Shown piece after piece: positions 27,928 through 41,100 of a stretch of DNA of 64,000 nt (its first letter is position 1; the number at the start of each line of letters is the position of its first letter). A program made the position numbers and the translations under genes. The notes below the pieces were generated by a model that saw only the letters and a list, made by a program, of their open reading frames with translations, was not told where the DNA came from and ran no database searches. Origin of the DNA: Diacronema lutheri (lineage: Eukaryota > Haptophyta > Pavlovophyceae > Pavlovales > Pavlovaceae); NCBI GenBank assembly GCA_019448385.1, contig JAGTXO010000033.1, forward strand, positions 77,001 through 141,000, given 5' to 3'.

Positions 27928-30900
27928 TCAAAAATCATCGTCCACCTCAAAGTCACTCAGCTCCTCGACGACAAGCGACGGCGACGGTGCGCTCGGCCGA
28001 TCGTCGGGGGCGCCCGCGCCCGCTCGAGCCGCCGGCGCTCGCACCGGCGGAGGTGCGCTCGGCACGCCAAGCGTTGCGGGCGCGACGGGCGGCTTGGAGT
28101 TGCTCGGCGTGCTGACCTGTGCGCTCGCGCCGCAGCTGCCCGGCGTTGGCGGTGCCCCCTTGGGCCGCGGCTCTGCCGCGCTCGCGCCGCTGCTCGCGAC
28201 AGGCGCAGGCGGCTGCGTGGTCGAGCCGGTTGTGGCGCACGGGCCCGCCGCGGCGCCCGCAGGCACACCGCGCGCGGCTGCGCCCACAGTCGGCAGGCTG
28301 GCATTGGACGAGGCGGAGGAGCACGGCTCGCTCATGGCGCGCACGGCGGTCGAGTGGGCCGTCGCTGCCGAGACGGGCGGCTGCGCGTCGCGCACGGCGC
28401 TGCTCGCGGCGGTGCAGCTGCTGCGCGCGCCACCCGGCGGCGAGGATGGGCGCGGCACGGCCGCCGCCGACGCGCGCGCCCCACCCGGCGGCGCGTCTGG
28501 CCGGCGACCGCCATCGCCCGTCCCAGCGGCGGCAGCCATGCTGAGCGCCGGGAGATGGCCGCCAGTGCCGGCCGCCGTCGCCGTGGCCTCGGGGGCAGGC
28601 ACGGGCGACGCAGCGCATGTTCGGGTCGCGCTCGACGCGGCGGCGGGCGGCGGCTGCTGTCCAACCGCCGGCTGCGGCTGCGGCTGCGGCTGCGGCTGCG
28701 GCTGCGGCTGCTGCGCCGCCGCCGCCGCCGGAGGCGGGCGCTGCGCGGCCGTCGACGGCTGCGGCTGCGGCTGCACGGGCGCTGCACACGCGGCGCGGGC
28801 GGCAGGCGCAGCGCTGCTCGCCGCAGCCGCCGACGGCGCAGCCGCCAGCTGCCGCGCGCGCGCATCCGCCGCTGAGTCCGGCCGAGCATCGTCGGAGCTG
28901 GCACCGGACTGCCAATCGTGCTCGTCCTGCGCAGAACCATCCGAGGCGGCGCCGGACACACCGGACACACCGGGCACACCGGGCACACCGGACACGCCGG
29001 CACTGGCGGCTTTGGGCGCAGCCTCGACGCCGCACGATGTCGCAGGGCGGATCGGTGGCGCCGCCGGCTGCTGCGGCTGCTGCTGTGGCGGTGGCTGGGC
29101 CTCTGGGCGGCCCACCGGCTGCTGCAGCGGGGCATCAGAGCGCGCCGCCTCGCCCGCGCCTCCGCCCGCGCGCACGTCCGCTCTTGCGAGCGGCACCTCG
29201 TCGTGGAGCCGGCTGCTGCTGCTGCTGCTGCTGCCCGCACCGCTGCCCACGCCGGCAACGACCGCTTCTCGAACGCCGCCATCGTTCGTCGCAGTCGTGG
29301 CCCCGCCCGCCTCGGCGGCTCGCAATGCGCGCGCGAGCTGTTCGCGCACCGCGCGCGTGGCCGCTTGGAATTGTCGCGGGTTTGCAAAGCCCGCCTGCTC
29401 CGATGCTAGCACCTGCGAACGGTGCAGTGCGCGCGCAAGGTGCGCGCGAGACGCGGCGTGGCGTGGCGGGCGCGCGGCGTGAGCGCAGGGCAGCGCGGCG
29501 GTGGGCTGGCAAGGGCGGCGCGGCGTGCACGGCGCCCTCGCGCGCCGCGCGGCTCCGCCCACCTGCTGCATCTCGGCAAGCATCTCCGGCTCCACTCCGG
29601 CCGCGCCATCTGCGACGCCCAGCTCGCGCAGCCGCTCCGTCATGTCCGCCTCCACCTCCGCACGCTCGGCCTACGCGCGAAGCGGAGGCGCGCGCCGCGC
29701 CGCGCGCCGCGCGCAGCGTGAGTGCAGGGACGTTGAAAAGGGCGAGCCCCCCGAAAAGGGCGGGAAAAAGAAGGGTGCCGAAACGAGCGCTGCGTTGGGC
29801 CTACCGCACTGCGGCACGCGCCGGCTCGTGCGCGCGAAGCGGGGGACACATGGAGCGTTGCCCTCGGGAAGCACGCATACGCAAGAGTTTGCTGCTGCGT
29901 CCGCGCGGCGTGCGCGCGCACATCGATCGCACCCTCGGCGTGCGCAAAGCGGCCGGTCAAGCCGAGCGCGCGCGCACGCACGAGCGCGCCACCAGCCCCG
30001 ACGGGCGCAGCGCCATCGCTCGCGCGCGAAGGCGGCGGCGCGTCGAGCGCCTTCACGCCCGCGCCCGCACCGCCCGCACCCGCGTCGGAGCCCGCGTCGG
30101 AGCCCAGCGCCGTTGTAGCAACGAGTGCGGCGCTGGGCGGCTGCGCGCTGTCGGCGCTTTCGGCGGGCACGAGCGCCCTTGACATCGTGCTGGCCGCCGG
30201 CGGCCGGCTCGCAGCAGGTGCCACGTCCTCGGGCGACGAGCGTGCCTGCACGCGCACATCGCCCGGCGCTACCGTCGTGTCCACTCGCTTGGGCGCGGCG
30301 CTGGCAGCCGGCGCGCTCGGCTGCGGTCGAACCGGCTCGGGGGCGGGGCGGACGGCGTGCGGCGGATCGGCCATGCGTGCCGTGCCCGGCTGGGGCGGCG
30401 TGGTCGGAACATGCGCGCCAGCGCCGTCGTCGTCGCCGCCGCCGCCGCCGTCGTCGTCGTCGTCATGATCGCCGCCATTGCTGAAGTCCGATTGCACACC
30501 GGACGGCTGCGCTGCCGCGTCGTCGCCATGATCGCCGCCATTGCTGAAGTCCGATTGCACACCGGACGGCTGCGCTGCCGCCGAGTCGCGCGACGCGCCG
30601 CCGAGCAGCGCGATGGAGCCGGCGCAGACGGACGACGACTGCGGCGGCAGTGCGCACGCGCCGTGCGGCGCGGCTGCAGGGGCACGCGCCTCGGCCTGCG
30701 CGACGGGCGGCCGCGCGGCGGGCGGCGGCGCGGCGGGCGGCGGCGCGGCGGGCGGCGCGGCGGGCGGCGAGCTCGCGACGGCGGCGAGCTGCGCGACCGA
30801 AGCCGCGCGCACCGAGCTGTGCGGCTGCAGCGCGCACGCGCCGGAAGCGGCGCTCGCCGCCGCGGGCGCGCTGCTCGCCGTGCAGCCGCGCGGTGTCGAC

Positions 30901-32717
30901 GGGCGCGCGCCGGCCGGCATGGCCCCTGTGGCGCCGGCCGTGTGCGCCAGAGGCGTCTGCTGCTGCTGCTGCGCCTGCTGCTGCTGCTGCTGGGCGCGCA
31001 CGTGGCTGGGTGCGAATTGAGGCTCGCCGGCAGAACGCGGCGGCGTGAGCGGCACGCGGTCTGCGGCCGGCGGCGTGGGCGGCGGCGGCGCGCGCGCGCC
31101 GCCGCCGCCCTCCTCGTCGCGTGCGTCCGGCCGAGCCGACGAGCGCGCGCCGTCTCGCTGCAGCGCGTGCAGCCCGGCGTGCAGCAGCCGATGCTGCGCG
31201 GCCGCGTCGTCGAGAGCGCCGCCGTGCAGGGCGGAGAGTTGCGCGAGGAGTACGGCACGCTGCTGCGCGAGGTCTTCGCTCCCGCCCTGCCCGCCGCCGC
31301 GGCTGTGCTCGAGCTCGAGCTGCGCGAGGCGTTGCTCGAGCCGCGCGGTGCTCGCGCGCGCCTCGTCGAGGCGAGCGGCAAGCGCCCGCTGCTGCAGCAG
31401 CAGCAGCGGCAGCTGGCTGCCGCCAGCCGCCGCGGCGGCTGCGGCGGACGGCGACGCGGCGGCATCGGCGGGCGGGGGCGCGGCGAGTTGTCGGGCCCCG
31501 TCGCTGACGCGTGCGCCGTCGCCGTCCTCCGCCTCCTCCATCTCGCCCAGCCCCACGCGCGCAAACGTCCGCTCCGCGCCGCTCGCGCCGCCGCCCGCGC
31601 CGCCGCTCGCGCCGCCGCCCGCGCCGCCGCCCGCGCCGCCGCCCGCGCCGCCGCGCGCGCCGCCGGCCGCGCCGCCGCCCGCGTTCCCGCCCGCACTCGT
31701 CGCGGTCGCCTGCGCGAGCGCGCGGTTGACGGTCTGCGTGAGGCGCTCGATTTCGTCGCGCATCCCGCTGCGCTCCGCCTCGAGCGCCGCGAGCTGCTGC
31801 GCGTGCGCCGCGCGCAGCCGCGCGACCTCCGCCTCCTCCGCGTCCAGCCGCGCGCGGAACCGCGCCGACAGCGACGCCTCAAGCTCACGTAGTGCGGCGG
31901 CACCGTGCTCGCGCTGCTCGGCCGCCTCGCGCGCGAGTGCGCCGCGTAGCCGCCCCTCCACGCGCTCCACATCCGACAGGTCGCCGAGCAGCGTCGCGCG
32001 CGCGCCGCTCGTCTCGCCGCCGTCGGCGCCGCGGTCCGCGCCCGCAGCGCCGAGCGCGACGAGCGCGTCGCCGGCGGCGGCGGGGTCTCCGGCGCGGATG
32101 AGCGCGATCGCGCCCGACGCCTCGGGGTGCCGGCGCTGCACGTGCGCGTCCAAAAAATGCTGCGCGGCGAAGCGCTTGCGGCAGACGGGGCACTCTGGTG
32201 CGCCGTCGGCGCCCGCTCCGCCAGACGCCGAGAGGAGGTGCGCGCGCTCAGACGGGCCGAGCAGGCCGGCGGCAGCAAAGCCAAGGCTGCCGCCACCGCC
32301 GCCGCGCGCGAGCAGCAGCTCATACGCGTCGAGCTGCCGCGCGGCGCGCTTCGCCTCGCGGCGCGCGGCGCGCAGCTCGACGTCCGCGCGCGCGAGCGAC
32401 TCGCGCAGCTCGAGCGCGTCGGCCTCGGCGCGAGCGAGCTGCTCCTCGAGCTGCGTTGAGCGCCCGAACAGCTGGTTTTGCACGTGCAGCAAGTATTCGA
32501 TCAGCAGCTGCGCCGTGCGGAAGAGCGTGAGGAAGTGCTCGTCGGTGAAGTGGCCGAGGTCGTCGGCCGTCACGTGCCCGTACGTCACGTTCTCGATGCA
32601 CGCCTCGAGCGCGTCAATGTCGGAGGTGCGCGCAATCGCGTCCACGTCGAGCTTGGCCAGTCGCCGCCAGTCGAGCCGCACCGTCCGCGGCTGGAAGCGG
32701 AAGCCGTCGACCGCCAT
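27928..32717 (-). CDS. DZIP1: DZIP1/Iguana-like zinc-finger coiled-coil protein of the ciliary base
   Basis: Exons 32717-29982, 29670-29563 and 29412-27928, about 1,442 residues. The N-terminus matches the Dzip-like domain: FRFQPRTVRLDWRRLAKLDV, NVTYGHVTADDL and LFRTAQLLIEYLLHVQNQLF. A single C2H2 finger (CPVCRKRFAAQHFLDAHVQR..H) and coiled coil follow. After a long Pro/Ala/Ser-rich stretch, the small middle exon and the start of the last give MTERLRELGVADGAAGVEPE..LAEMQQ, like the conserved downstream segment of DZIP1. It acts at basal bodies and transition zones in animals. The central region holds a 63-bp tandem duplication (AAAQPSGVQSDFSNGGDHGD) and Gly-Ala and Pro-Gln runs; the last exon is almost all low complexity. 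Confidence 0.87.
30465..30590 (-). repeat. 63-bp in-frame tandem duplication in DZIP1
   Basis: Two near-identical copies starting at 30465 and 30528 encode the 21-residue unit that contains SGVQSDFSNGGDH. The copies hardly differ, so the duplication is recent. Confidence 0.9.
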
Positions 32718-32808
32718 CGGCGGGCAGCTAGCTCCCCGCCGTTGTGCTCGAACTCGACTCCCGCGCTGCGCTCACCAGTTTTGAAAAACGGTGGCTGGCC
32801 TGCGCGCT

Positions 32809-34984
32809 ATGCGGACAAACCTTCTCATCTTCTGCGCGCTCGCGGTGCGCGCTGCGGCCTACGCGCCAGCGGCGGGGCCGCGCGCGCGTGGCGCGCTTGT
32901 GCGCGCGCGGGCGCAGTTGTCGTCCGGCGGCATCGACGCCACGGCGCTCGCCGAGCTCGACGGTTGGGACGATGAGCCCACGACGCAGCGACACGACGAC
33001 TACATGGCGTCGCTCAAGACGGGCGGCACGCCGACCGAGGAGCGCGTGCTCGAGCCGCCCGAGGGGTACGTGCCGCTGTCGGAGCGGGCAGACATTGCGA
33101 TGGGCACGGCCGGCGTTGTCGCCGCTCCAGGCATGGACGCGATCGACAAGTACATGGCGACGCTCAAGCGCGAGCAGCCGCCGCCGAGCGACGACCAGCC
33201 GATCGTGCTGCGCGGCGACCAGGCGCACAACATGTGGCTCGCGTCGCTCAAGACGGGCGGCACGCCGGTCGATGAGCGCTCGCTCGAGCCGCCGCCCGGC
33301 TACATTCCCGCGATGGAGCGCCTCGCGCGCAACATGGGCGTTGACGCGGGCGAGGTCTACGAGGGCGTCGCCAAGGGCACCGCCGACCCGTTTGACGTGT
33401 GGATGGCGTCGCGCAAGACGGGCGGCACGCCCGAGGAGGAACGTGACCTGACCGTGCCCGACGGACATGTGCCCTTCATGCCCGCGTCCGCGCCCGCACC
33501 CGCCGGCCTCGCCGCCAAGCGCCAGGCGATGGCGCGCGCGGTCGCGCAGCCGCCCGCGCCGCCGCGCCAGCCGACGCAGCCGACGCCGCGGCCCGCGCTC
33601 GCGAGCAAGCCGCCGGCGGTCGCGCCGTTGGCGGAGCCGGTACCCGCGGCGCGCGCGCAGCCGCGCGCCATGACGCTCGCTGCCACGAACGTCGTGCCCG
33701 CACCCGCCGCGCCCGCCGCGCCCGCGCGCGTGCCGGCGATGGCGATGTCGATGACGATGAGCGCCGCGTCGCCGCAGCCGGCGAGCGCCGCGGCGATCGA
33801 CGAGGCGATGCGCAGCCTCCTCACCTGGCTCGCGCAGCCCGCGGACGGCAGGCGGGGCGAGGCGGCATCTTCGTGCGCGCGCGAGGCGCGCAGTCCGCGG
33901 ACGGCTGCCCGCGGACGCGCTGCACGCGCACGCGCGCCCGCCCCACCCCCTCGCCGCCTCCGCCCATCCGGCGCGCCCCCCCTCCCCGCATGCCGCGCGC
34001 GCCACCCGCGCCCTGCGCCCCTCAGCATGGCTGCCGCCATCGCGCGCGTGCAGACTTCGCTGCCCGCACCGACGCGCCCGCTCGACGCATCCTTGATCTC
34101 GCTCGCTAACGGCGCCGGCGCATTCTCCGCACTGCGCGCCGCGCGGCCCGCGCCGCCAACCGTCGCGGTGCCGCGGCCGCGCTTCGTTCGCTCGTCCGAT
34201 GCGCCGCCGCCGGCTCGAGCACCATCGCCCGCCGCGCCTGCCGCAGCCGCCGCGCCCGCCGCGCCCGCCGCAGCGGCCGCGCCCGCCATCGTGGAGCGCC
34301 CTCGCGCGCGCGCGTCGCGATTCGCCTACGACCCGGAGGATGTCGAGCCCGAGCGGCTGGCGTACGAGGGGCGCGGCGCGGAGGAGCTGCTCGGGCGGCC
34401 GGGGGCACCCGTCGCCGTCGCCGCCGCCGTGCTGCCAACGCCGCCGGCCGCGCCCGCGCCGCCGCCGGCCGCGCCCGCGCCGCCGCCGGCCGCGCGCGCC
34501 GGCATCGTGCGACATGCCGTCGGCGCGACACCCGGACTGCAGGCGTACATGGCGACGCTACCGGACGAGGACACGCCGCTGCCGTCGGGTGTGGAGGAGC
34601 TGCGCGGCTATTCGACGCAGTACAAGGTGCCCGGCATGGAGACCATGTCGCCCCAAGAATTCCGCGCGGTGAGGCGGCCCGTCCCGTCCCGTCACCCTGC
34701 GCGTCCCCCCGCCTCCGCCCACGCGGCGCGCGCGTCGAGCGCACGGCGCCCGGCGGCCGCCATTGCGCGGCGATCCGACCTCGCACGCATACCGCGTGCG
34801 CCCGCGCATCGCCGTGCATTGCCAGGCGATGGACGCGAAGATCTCGCGTACAGTGAAGGAGTGGCGTGCCAAGCGGCCAGTGCACGGCTCCGCCTCGTCA
34901 CTCAGCTACATGGACTCGCTCAACAGTAAGCGCAAGGCGGACGGCGGCGCGGGCGGCGGAGCGGACGGTGGTGCGGCCAAGTGA
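32809..34984 (+). CDS. Secretory/plastid-leader protein with repeated YMASLK motifs
   Basis: Exons 32809-33872 (or to 33851 with a GC donor), 34026-34668 and 34826-34984, about 621 residues. MRTNLLIFCALAVRAAAYAP is a signal peptide followed by a basic, Ala/Arg-rich transit-like stretch. The rest is Pro/Ala-rich and probably disordered, punctuated by a short motif: YMASLKTGGTP (about residue 65), YMATLKREQPP (115), WLASLKTGGTP (143), WMASRKTGGTP (198), later YMATLPDEDTP, and YMDSLNSKRK at the very end. Several copies continue with EER.LEPP.GY(V/I)P. No enzyme domain is visible. A scaffold or linker in the plastid is an inference from leader plus repeats; no family was recognised. Divergent from DZIP1, start codons 91 bp apart. 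Confidence 0.75.
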
Positions 34985-35180
34985 TCGACCCGTGCGCGCG
35001 CTTATAGAGGCGCGGGTGAGGAGGAGTGTGCTCTGTAGGATGCCGCGCGCTCTTGTCTCTCCCCACGTCGTCTCCTCTCCTCGTCGCCCGTTGCACCGCA
35101 GCGGTTCTCGCTTGGGGCCTACGCTCATCGAGGCATGAAGGCGCCAACGCACGTCACCTGTGTGCCCGTTGCGCAGCAAG

Positions 35181-38100
35181 TCAGCTGCAACGTCGAGTGT
35201 GCGCATGCGGTCGCGGAGAGACGCAGGTCGCCTCGGCCGCGCCACGTCCAGGCCTGGGCGAGCCGCGCACGCTCGCGCCCGCGCACGCGCCGATGGCGAC
35301 GCTGACGTCCGAGGGCGCGCGCGGCTGGCCAAGCGCGCCCGCGGCGCGCGGCGGCGGCACGGGCGCGCCGGCCGGTTGCACGGCTGCAGGCCGGGTGAGC
35401 GCGCTCGCCGTCCGCGGGCGGATCGCAGCAGAAGAGCGCCACACGAGGGCCGGCGCGGCGCACGCAGCGACGGGTGACGCAAGCTGCGGTCCGCCATCGC
35501 GCACGCCGCTGGCGGCAGGCGTCGGGCGCTCGGCTGGGGTGAGTGGCGCGGCGCAGCGCGGTGTGACACGCTCGGCGGTTGAGTCCTCGCACAGCGCAGC
35601 CCCGTCGCCAACGTCGCGCGCGCGAGTGCGCGCCGCACGCGGCGAGGCGGGCGCGGCGGGCGTGCGCGGCGTGCGCGGCGCGGCCTGCCGCTTCGGCTCC
35701 ACCGCCCCGCGCGCGAGCGACGGCGGCGAGCGGACGCGCGCGAAGGCGAGAGGCACAAAGTCTTCGCCCGCTGTTTTCACTTCGGCCCAGCAGCCAAGCC
35801 CAAAGGCAGCCGACTCGCCATCGCACGCGCGCGCGCCGACCGCCGTGCCTGGCCGCCACCGGGGCGGCGACCCGACCAGCGGCGTTTGGAGCGGCGGATG
35901 AACGTTGACGAGCGGCGTGGCCGAGTGCGGCAAAGTGTGCTCACCGCTGTACCTCGGGATGCCGGGCGCAGGTGCGCGGAAGAAGAGGCGGGGCGCATTG
36001 ACACGGTTGACGGACGTTGACTGCCGGTTGAGGAAGCCCGACGCAACGCACTGTGAGACGAGCCGTGCGGAAAGCGGCGGCTGCGCGCGCGAGGTCACCG
36101 CCGCTGCCGTTTCGGGCCGAGCGCGCTGCCGCGTGTGCGCCTCGTTGCCGTTCGTCGCCCAGCCGTGCGATCCGGCCAACTGTGCTGCCGCGCGCTCTGC
36201 GCACGAGCCGTCCGAGCACGGCGTCGAGGCGCCGCTGCCCGCGCGCTCCCCGACGCCCTGCGCGTATGGTGCGCCGCTCGCGCGAGGTGCGTGTGCGTGC
36301 GTGCTGCGCCGCGCGCCGTAACCGCCGTCACCGCCGTCAGCGCCGTCAGAGCCGTCAGCGCCGTCAGCGCCGTCAGCGCCGTCACCGCCGTCACCGCCGT
36401 CGCCCTCCGCCGACGTGTGCGCGTCCAACGCGTGGCCGGCAGCCGTCGGCTCATCCGCGTGCCGCCGGGCGGAGTGCGCGCTCGTCAGCGCGGTCGCGAC
36501 GTGCGGCGTGAGCCCGCCGTCACCTGCCGCCGCACGGCCGCCATGCTGGACGTCCGCGCGCCCCTCGGCTGCGGTAGGCTGCACCATCGAGCCGAGCGCA
36601 GCGAGCTCGCGCTCAAGCTGCGCCGCGCGCGCCTCGACTGCCGCGTTGAGCGCCTCCTCCCAGCCCGCCTGCCGAGCGCTCAGCCGCGCACCGTACCGCG
36701 CGGCGGCGCGCAGCCACGACGGGTCGAAGAGACGCACGGCGAGGTGCAGCTCGCGCCGCGCCGTGCGCGGCGGTGCGGGGGCGCCGCCGTGCAGCGCGGT
36801 GGTGTGCGGCGACGCGCGCCGCAGCTGCACTTCGTTATCGTCCGCGTCCGCGCCCTTGTCTGCTGCGGCGGCGAGCTCGCGCGCGGCGGCGTGCAGCGCA
36901 GCGAGGTGCGTCTTCGCCGCCCGCATGCGCACGCTGGGGACAAGGCCATCGACGGCGACGGGGAGTTCAAACGGCGCGCGAGCGGCGGGTGGAGGCTTCG
37001 CACGCCGCGCAGAATTATCGTCCATCCTGCCGTGCGACGCGACGGCGGCCGAAGCCGTCGCGTCCGTTGCCTCCGGCCGCGTCGCCCCAGCCGCGAGCGT
37101 CGGCTGGGCAGCGCGTCGGCTGGGCTCCGCGTCGGCTGGGCTTCGCGTCGGCTGGGCAGCGCGTCGGCTGGAGCCGGGCGAATGGCCGCCTCCGCCTGCG
37201 GTATCGGAAGCGAGCGCAAAGTCCGGCGGCAAGCCACCGCCATCGTAGAGCGCCGAGCGCGGCTCATCGCCGCTCGGCTCAGCGTCTGAGCCGCTGCGCC
37301 AGGCGACCTCGGCCGAGTCCTCCGCCTCGCCACGCGACACGCCGTGCACGCCCGCGCCGCCATCGGCGCCGACGCGGCCGTCGCCCTCGAGCGCGGCCAG
37401 CGCGCTCGGCGCGGCCACGCAGGCACCCGGGCGCGCGGGCGGAGGCGCGCGCAGCAGCCGCACGACGTGCGCGCGGACGCACGAGTTGAGCGCGCGCGCG
37501 GCGGCCTTCGGCGGCAGCCAAGCGTCGGCGCGCGCGCTCGGCTCGGCGCGCGGCTGCGCGGCACTGGCGTCGAGCGCAGCACGCTGTGCGCGCGCGCGCG
37601 CGATGTGCAACGCACGCCGCGCATGCCTCATTGACGCGAGCGTAGCCGTGAGCTCGCGCAGCGTGTGCCGCGACGCGCGCACGTGTTCGGGCTCGGCGGC
37701 CGGCGCGTCGGCGGTGGCGGTGTGCGGCGCGAAGGTCGGCGTTCGCGCGCTTGGCTCCATCAGCTCGTCTTGAGCCTCCTCGTCATCCTCGCTCGCCTCC
37801 TCCCCCTCCGCCTCGCTCCCCGCCTCACCATCGTCAGCCCCGCGTGGCAACCAACGGCGAGCGCGCGCCGCAGGCCGCCGCGCCGGTCGAAGAGCCCCGC
37901 GCAACTCGCGCGCTTGGCCGTCGAGGGCAGCCGCCTCCGCCGCGGCCTGCGCGCAGAGGCGCGCGCAGAGGTCCAGCGCCTGCGTCGCGTGCTGCAGCCG
38001 CCGCCGGTCGCGCACGAGCGCCTCGGCGCCCTCGCGCGCGCGCTCGCCTGCCGTCCCGTCCGCGCGCGCGAGCTCGAGGGCGAGCTGCGCGTTGCGCTCA

Positions 38101-41100
38101 GCGAGCTGGCGCACGCGCGCCTCAAGGCGCTCGGTGTCGGCGCGCAGCAGCTCCGCATCGCGCGCGTGCCGCGCGCGCGCCGCCTCGGCCGTCGCGAGCG
38201 CATCGTGCGCGGCGGTCAGCTTGCTGTTCATGATCTCGCGCGCCTGGCGCGCGCTCTCGGCCGCCTCGTGGCTCGCCGCGTCGCGCCTCGCGGCCTCGTC
38301 GGCGCGCGCGGCGCGCAGCCGCGTGTCGAGCAGATTGCGCTGCCAGCGCGTGCCGAAGCGCAACGCGACAGCCGCAACGTCCGCCTCGGCGCGCGCGGCC
38401 GCTTCGAGGGTGGCGCGCTCGGCGGCAATAGCCTTGCGCAGCGCGCCGAGCGCGGACGCGGCGGCGGGCACGAGCGCGCCGAGCGGATCGGGCGGCGGCG
38501 CTGCGGGCGGCGCTGCGGGCGGCGCTGCGGGCGGCGCTGCGGGCGGCGCTGCGGGCGGCGCTGCGGGCGGCGCTGCGGGCGGCGCTGCGGGCGGCGCATC
38601 GCGGATCACGATCGCCGCCTCGTCCGCGGCGGCCGGCGTTCGAAGCTCGAACGCGCGCGCGCGCAATTTGTGCTCCGGAGGCGCGCTCGCGCCCGCCTCG
38701 CGCACGGCCTCTCGTCGGCCGGCCGCGCCGTGCGTGAGCCGCTCGGCCTCGGCGGCGATGGCGGCGACGAGCGCATGATGCGCGTCGCGCGCGGCGCGCA
38801 GCTGCTCCTCGCACTCGTCGAGTGCGCGAGAGAGCTCCAGCGCGTGAGCAGCCAGATGCGTAGCCGCGCCCGCCCCGTCCGACGCGCTGGCGCTGGCGCT
38901 GGCGCACACGCACGCGCCGGCGCCGGCGCCGGTGCCCGCCGCGCCGCTCGCGCCGCGCAAAGGCGCGAGCGCGGCCATCGCCTCATCGAGCTGCGCGCGC
39001 AGCGCCGCACCGTCCTGCTCGAGCATGGCGCACTCCGCAGCTAGGGTATCGCACCGCGCATGCGCGCTTGACAGTTGGCGTGAGAGCTCAAAGCAGCGCG
39101 CGCCGAGCGTAGCCACCTGCCACCGCACGAGGTGGTCCACGCCCATGCGCTCGCCCTCGGGCGCGCGCGCGCGCACCTCGCCGGCGTCCGCCGCGTCTGG
39201 CGCGCGCTGCGCGAGCAGCACGGCCGCCGTCGCAACCGCCTCGTCACGCTCGTCGCGCAGCGAGCGCGCGGTGGCCTCGGCCGTCGCGGCCGCGCGGCGC
39301 GCGGCCGCGAGCGCGCTCGCACTGTCCTCTGCACCGTGCGCCGCGCGCGCGAGGTGTGGCGGCGATGGCAGCGGCGGCGGCGGCGAGGCGGCGCGCGCAC
39401 CCGGCGATCCGCCAGAGCGGGCGGGTGGAGACGGCGGAGGCGGAGGCGAGTGCGCCCGCGCTCCTCCGGGCGGCGGGCGCGCGCCGAGGCACGCGATAGC
39501 CGTGGGCACGCGCACGACCGCGGGCGGCCGGCTGCGCGCGTCGAACCCGTCGGCCGGCGCGGGCGCGCCCGCATTCTCCGCCCTCGAGCCGGGCCGCGCG
39601 CCGGCCGCGCCTGCGCCAACCGGCTGCTCGCCGCATCTTGCCTCGCCGATGCGCGCTCCGCGCGCGCCCGGCCAAGCAGCGCGCACGCGCTGCGGGCTGC
39701 CGCGCGGCGACGGCGGCGCGGAGACGGCGCGCGACGGCGCGACTTGGGCCGCCGAGCGCTCACCGCCGAGCGCGCGCGAGCGCAGGGCGCGCACCTCCGC
39801 GCGCGCGTCCGCCAGCCGCACGCTCAGCTGGTCGAGCGCACGCGCGCGCTCGTCCGCCACGCCGCGCGCCGTCTCGAGCTGCTTTTCAAAATGCGCAGTG
39901 AGCGTCGCGGTCGCGGCGCCGTGCGCGCCCGTCGCGCGCTGCGAGAGTCGAGAATTCGCGTCGCTGAGCGCGTGCAGCGCGGCGAGCTGGCTGGCGCGCA
40001 CGGACTGCAACTCGGCCTCGTGCAGCGCGCGCAGGCGCGCGGCCGCGCCGACACCCGCGCCGTCGCTGTTCCCGCCCTCATCCCCATACGTGCCTCCGCC
40101 AACTCCATCGCTCGGCGCCGCCGCCTCGAGGCCGCGCGCGTGCATGCTGAGCGCGGCGTGAAGCTTGGCCGCCCTGTCCGTCTGGAGTCGTAACAGCCGC
40201 AGCAGCTGGTGGATTCGCGCGTGCGCAGGGGCGGAGGCAGCGCGGTCCGCCTCGTCGCCTTCGCCCCCACGCTCGCGCCCGCCCTCCTCTCCTGCCTCGC
40301 GCTCCGCGTTCAACAGCTCCTCGATCAGCAGCGCATCGTCATCGGAGAGGGGGGCAGGCGCGCTCGCAGACACGCGCTCGCCGCGCCGCACATCGGCGTC
40401 GCGCCGCACGTCCACGTCGGCCCCGTCGGCGGCGAGCGCGCGCGCAATTGGCGGCGCGCCGAGCGTCGCGAGCGCCACGCCGTGCAGCTGTGCGTCAGCG
40501 TCGACGAGCGCCGCGCGGAGTGCGCGCGCGCCGACGCGCTCGGCGGCGGTCTCGGCCGCGCCCGCCACCGCGCCGTCGTGCGCGCGCGAGGCCTCGTCGC
40601 GCAGCTCGGCCGCGTCGGCCTCGGCGGCGGCAGTTCGCCGCATGCTCGCGCGCAGCGCATCCTCCGTCGCCTGTAGCCTGATCTGCGCCTGCGCGAGCCG
40701 CACGTGCAGCAGGTCTGCGCGCTCGTTTGCAGCTCGGCCGAGCTTGTCGAGCCGCTCACTCTCGTCGGCGAAGCCAGAGGCCATGCGGCGCAAATCTGTG
40801 GCGAGTTCGTCGCTCAACTCGCGCATCTCCGCGTAGAAGCGGTGCACCGCCTCGGGCAGCCGCTCGCTCGTGCGCAGCTTGTCGAACGTGGCGCCCATCT
40901 CGGCCTGCAGCGCGAGCAGTCGGTTGCGCCCGTCGCCCAGCTCGTCGATCAGCTCGAGGAGCGGCGTGTGGTCAACTTCAACGCCGTGGTAGCCGCGCGC
41001 AATGTCCTTGTACTCGCCGAGCCAGTCGCCAAGCGAGTGCAGCTGCTCGTCAAGCCGGCCGAGCGCCGCCGTCGAATTGTCGGCGTGCCGCTCGATCACC

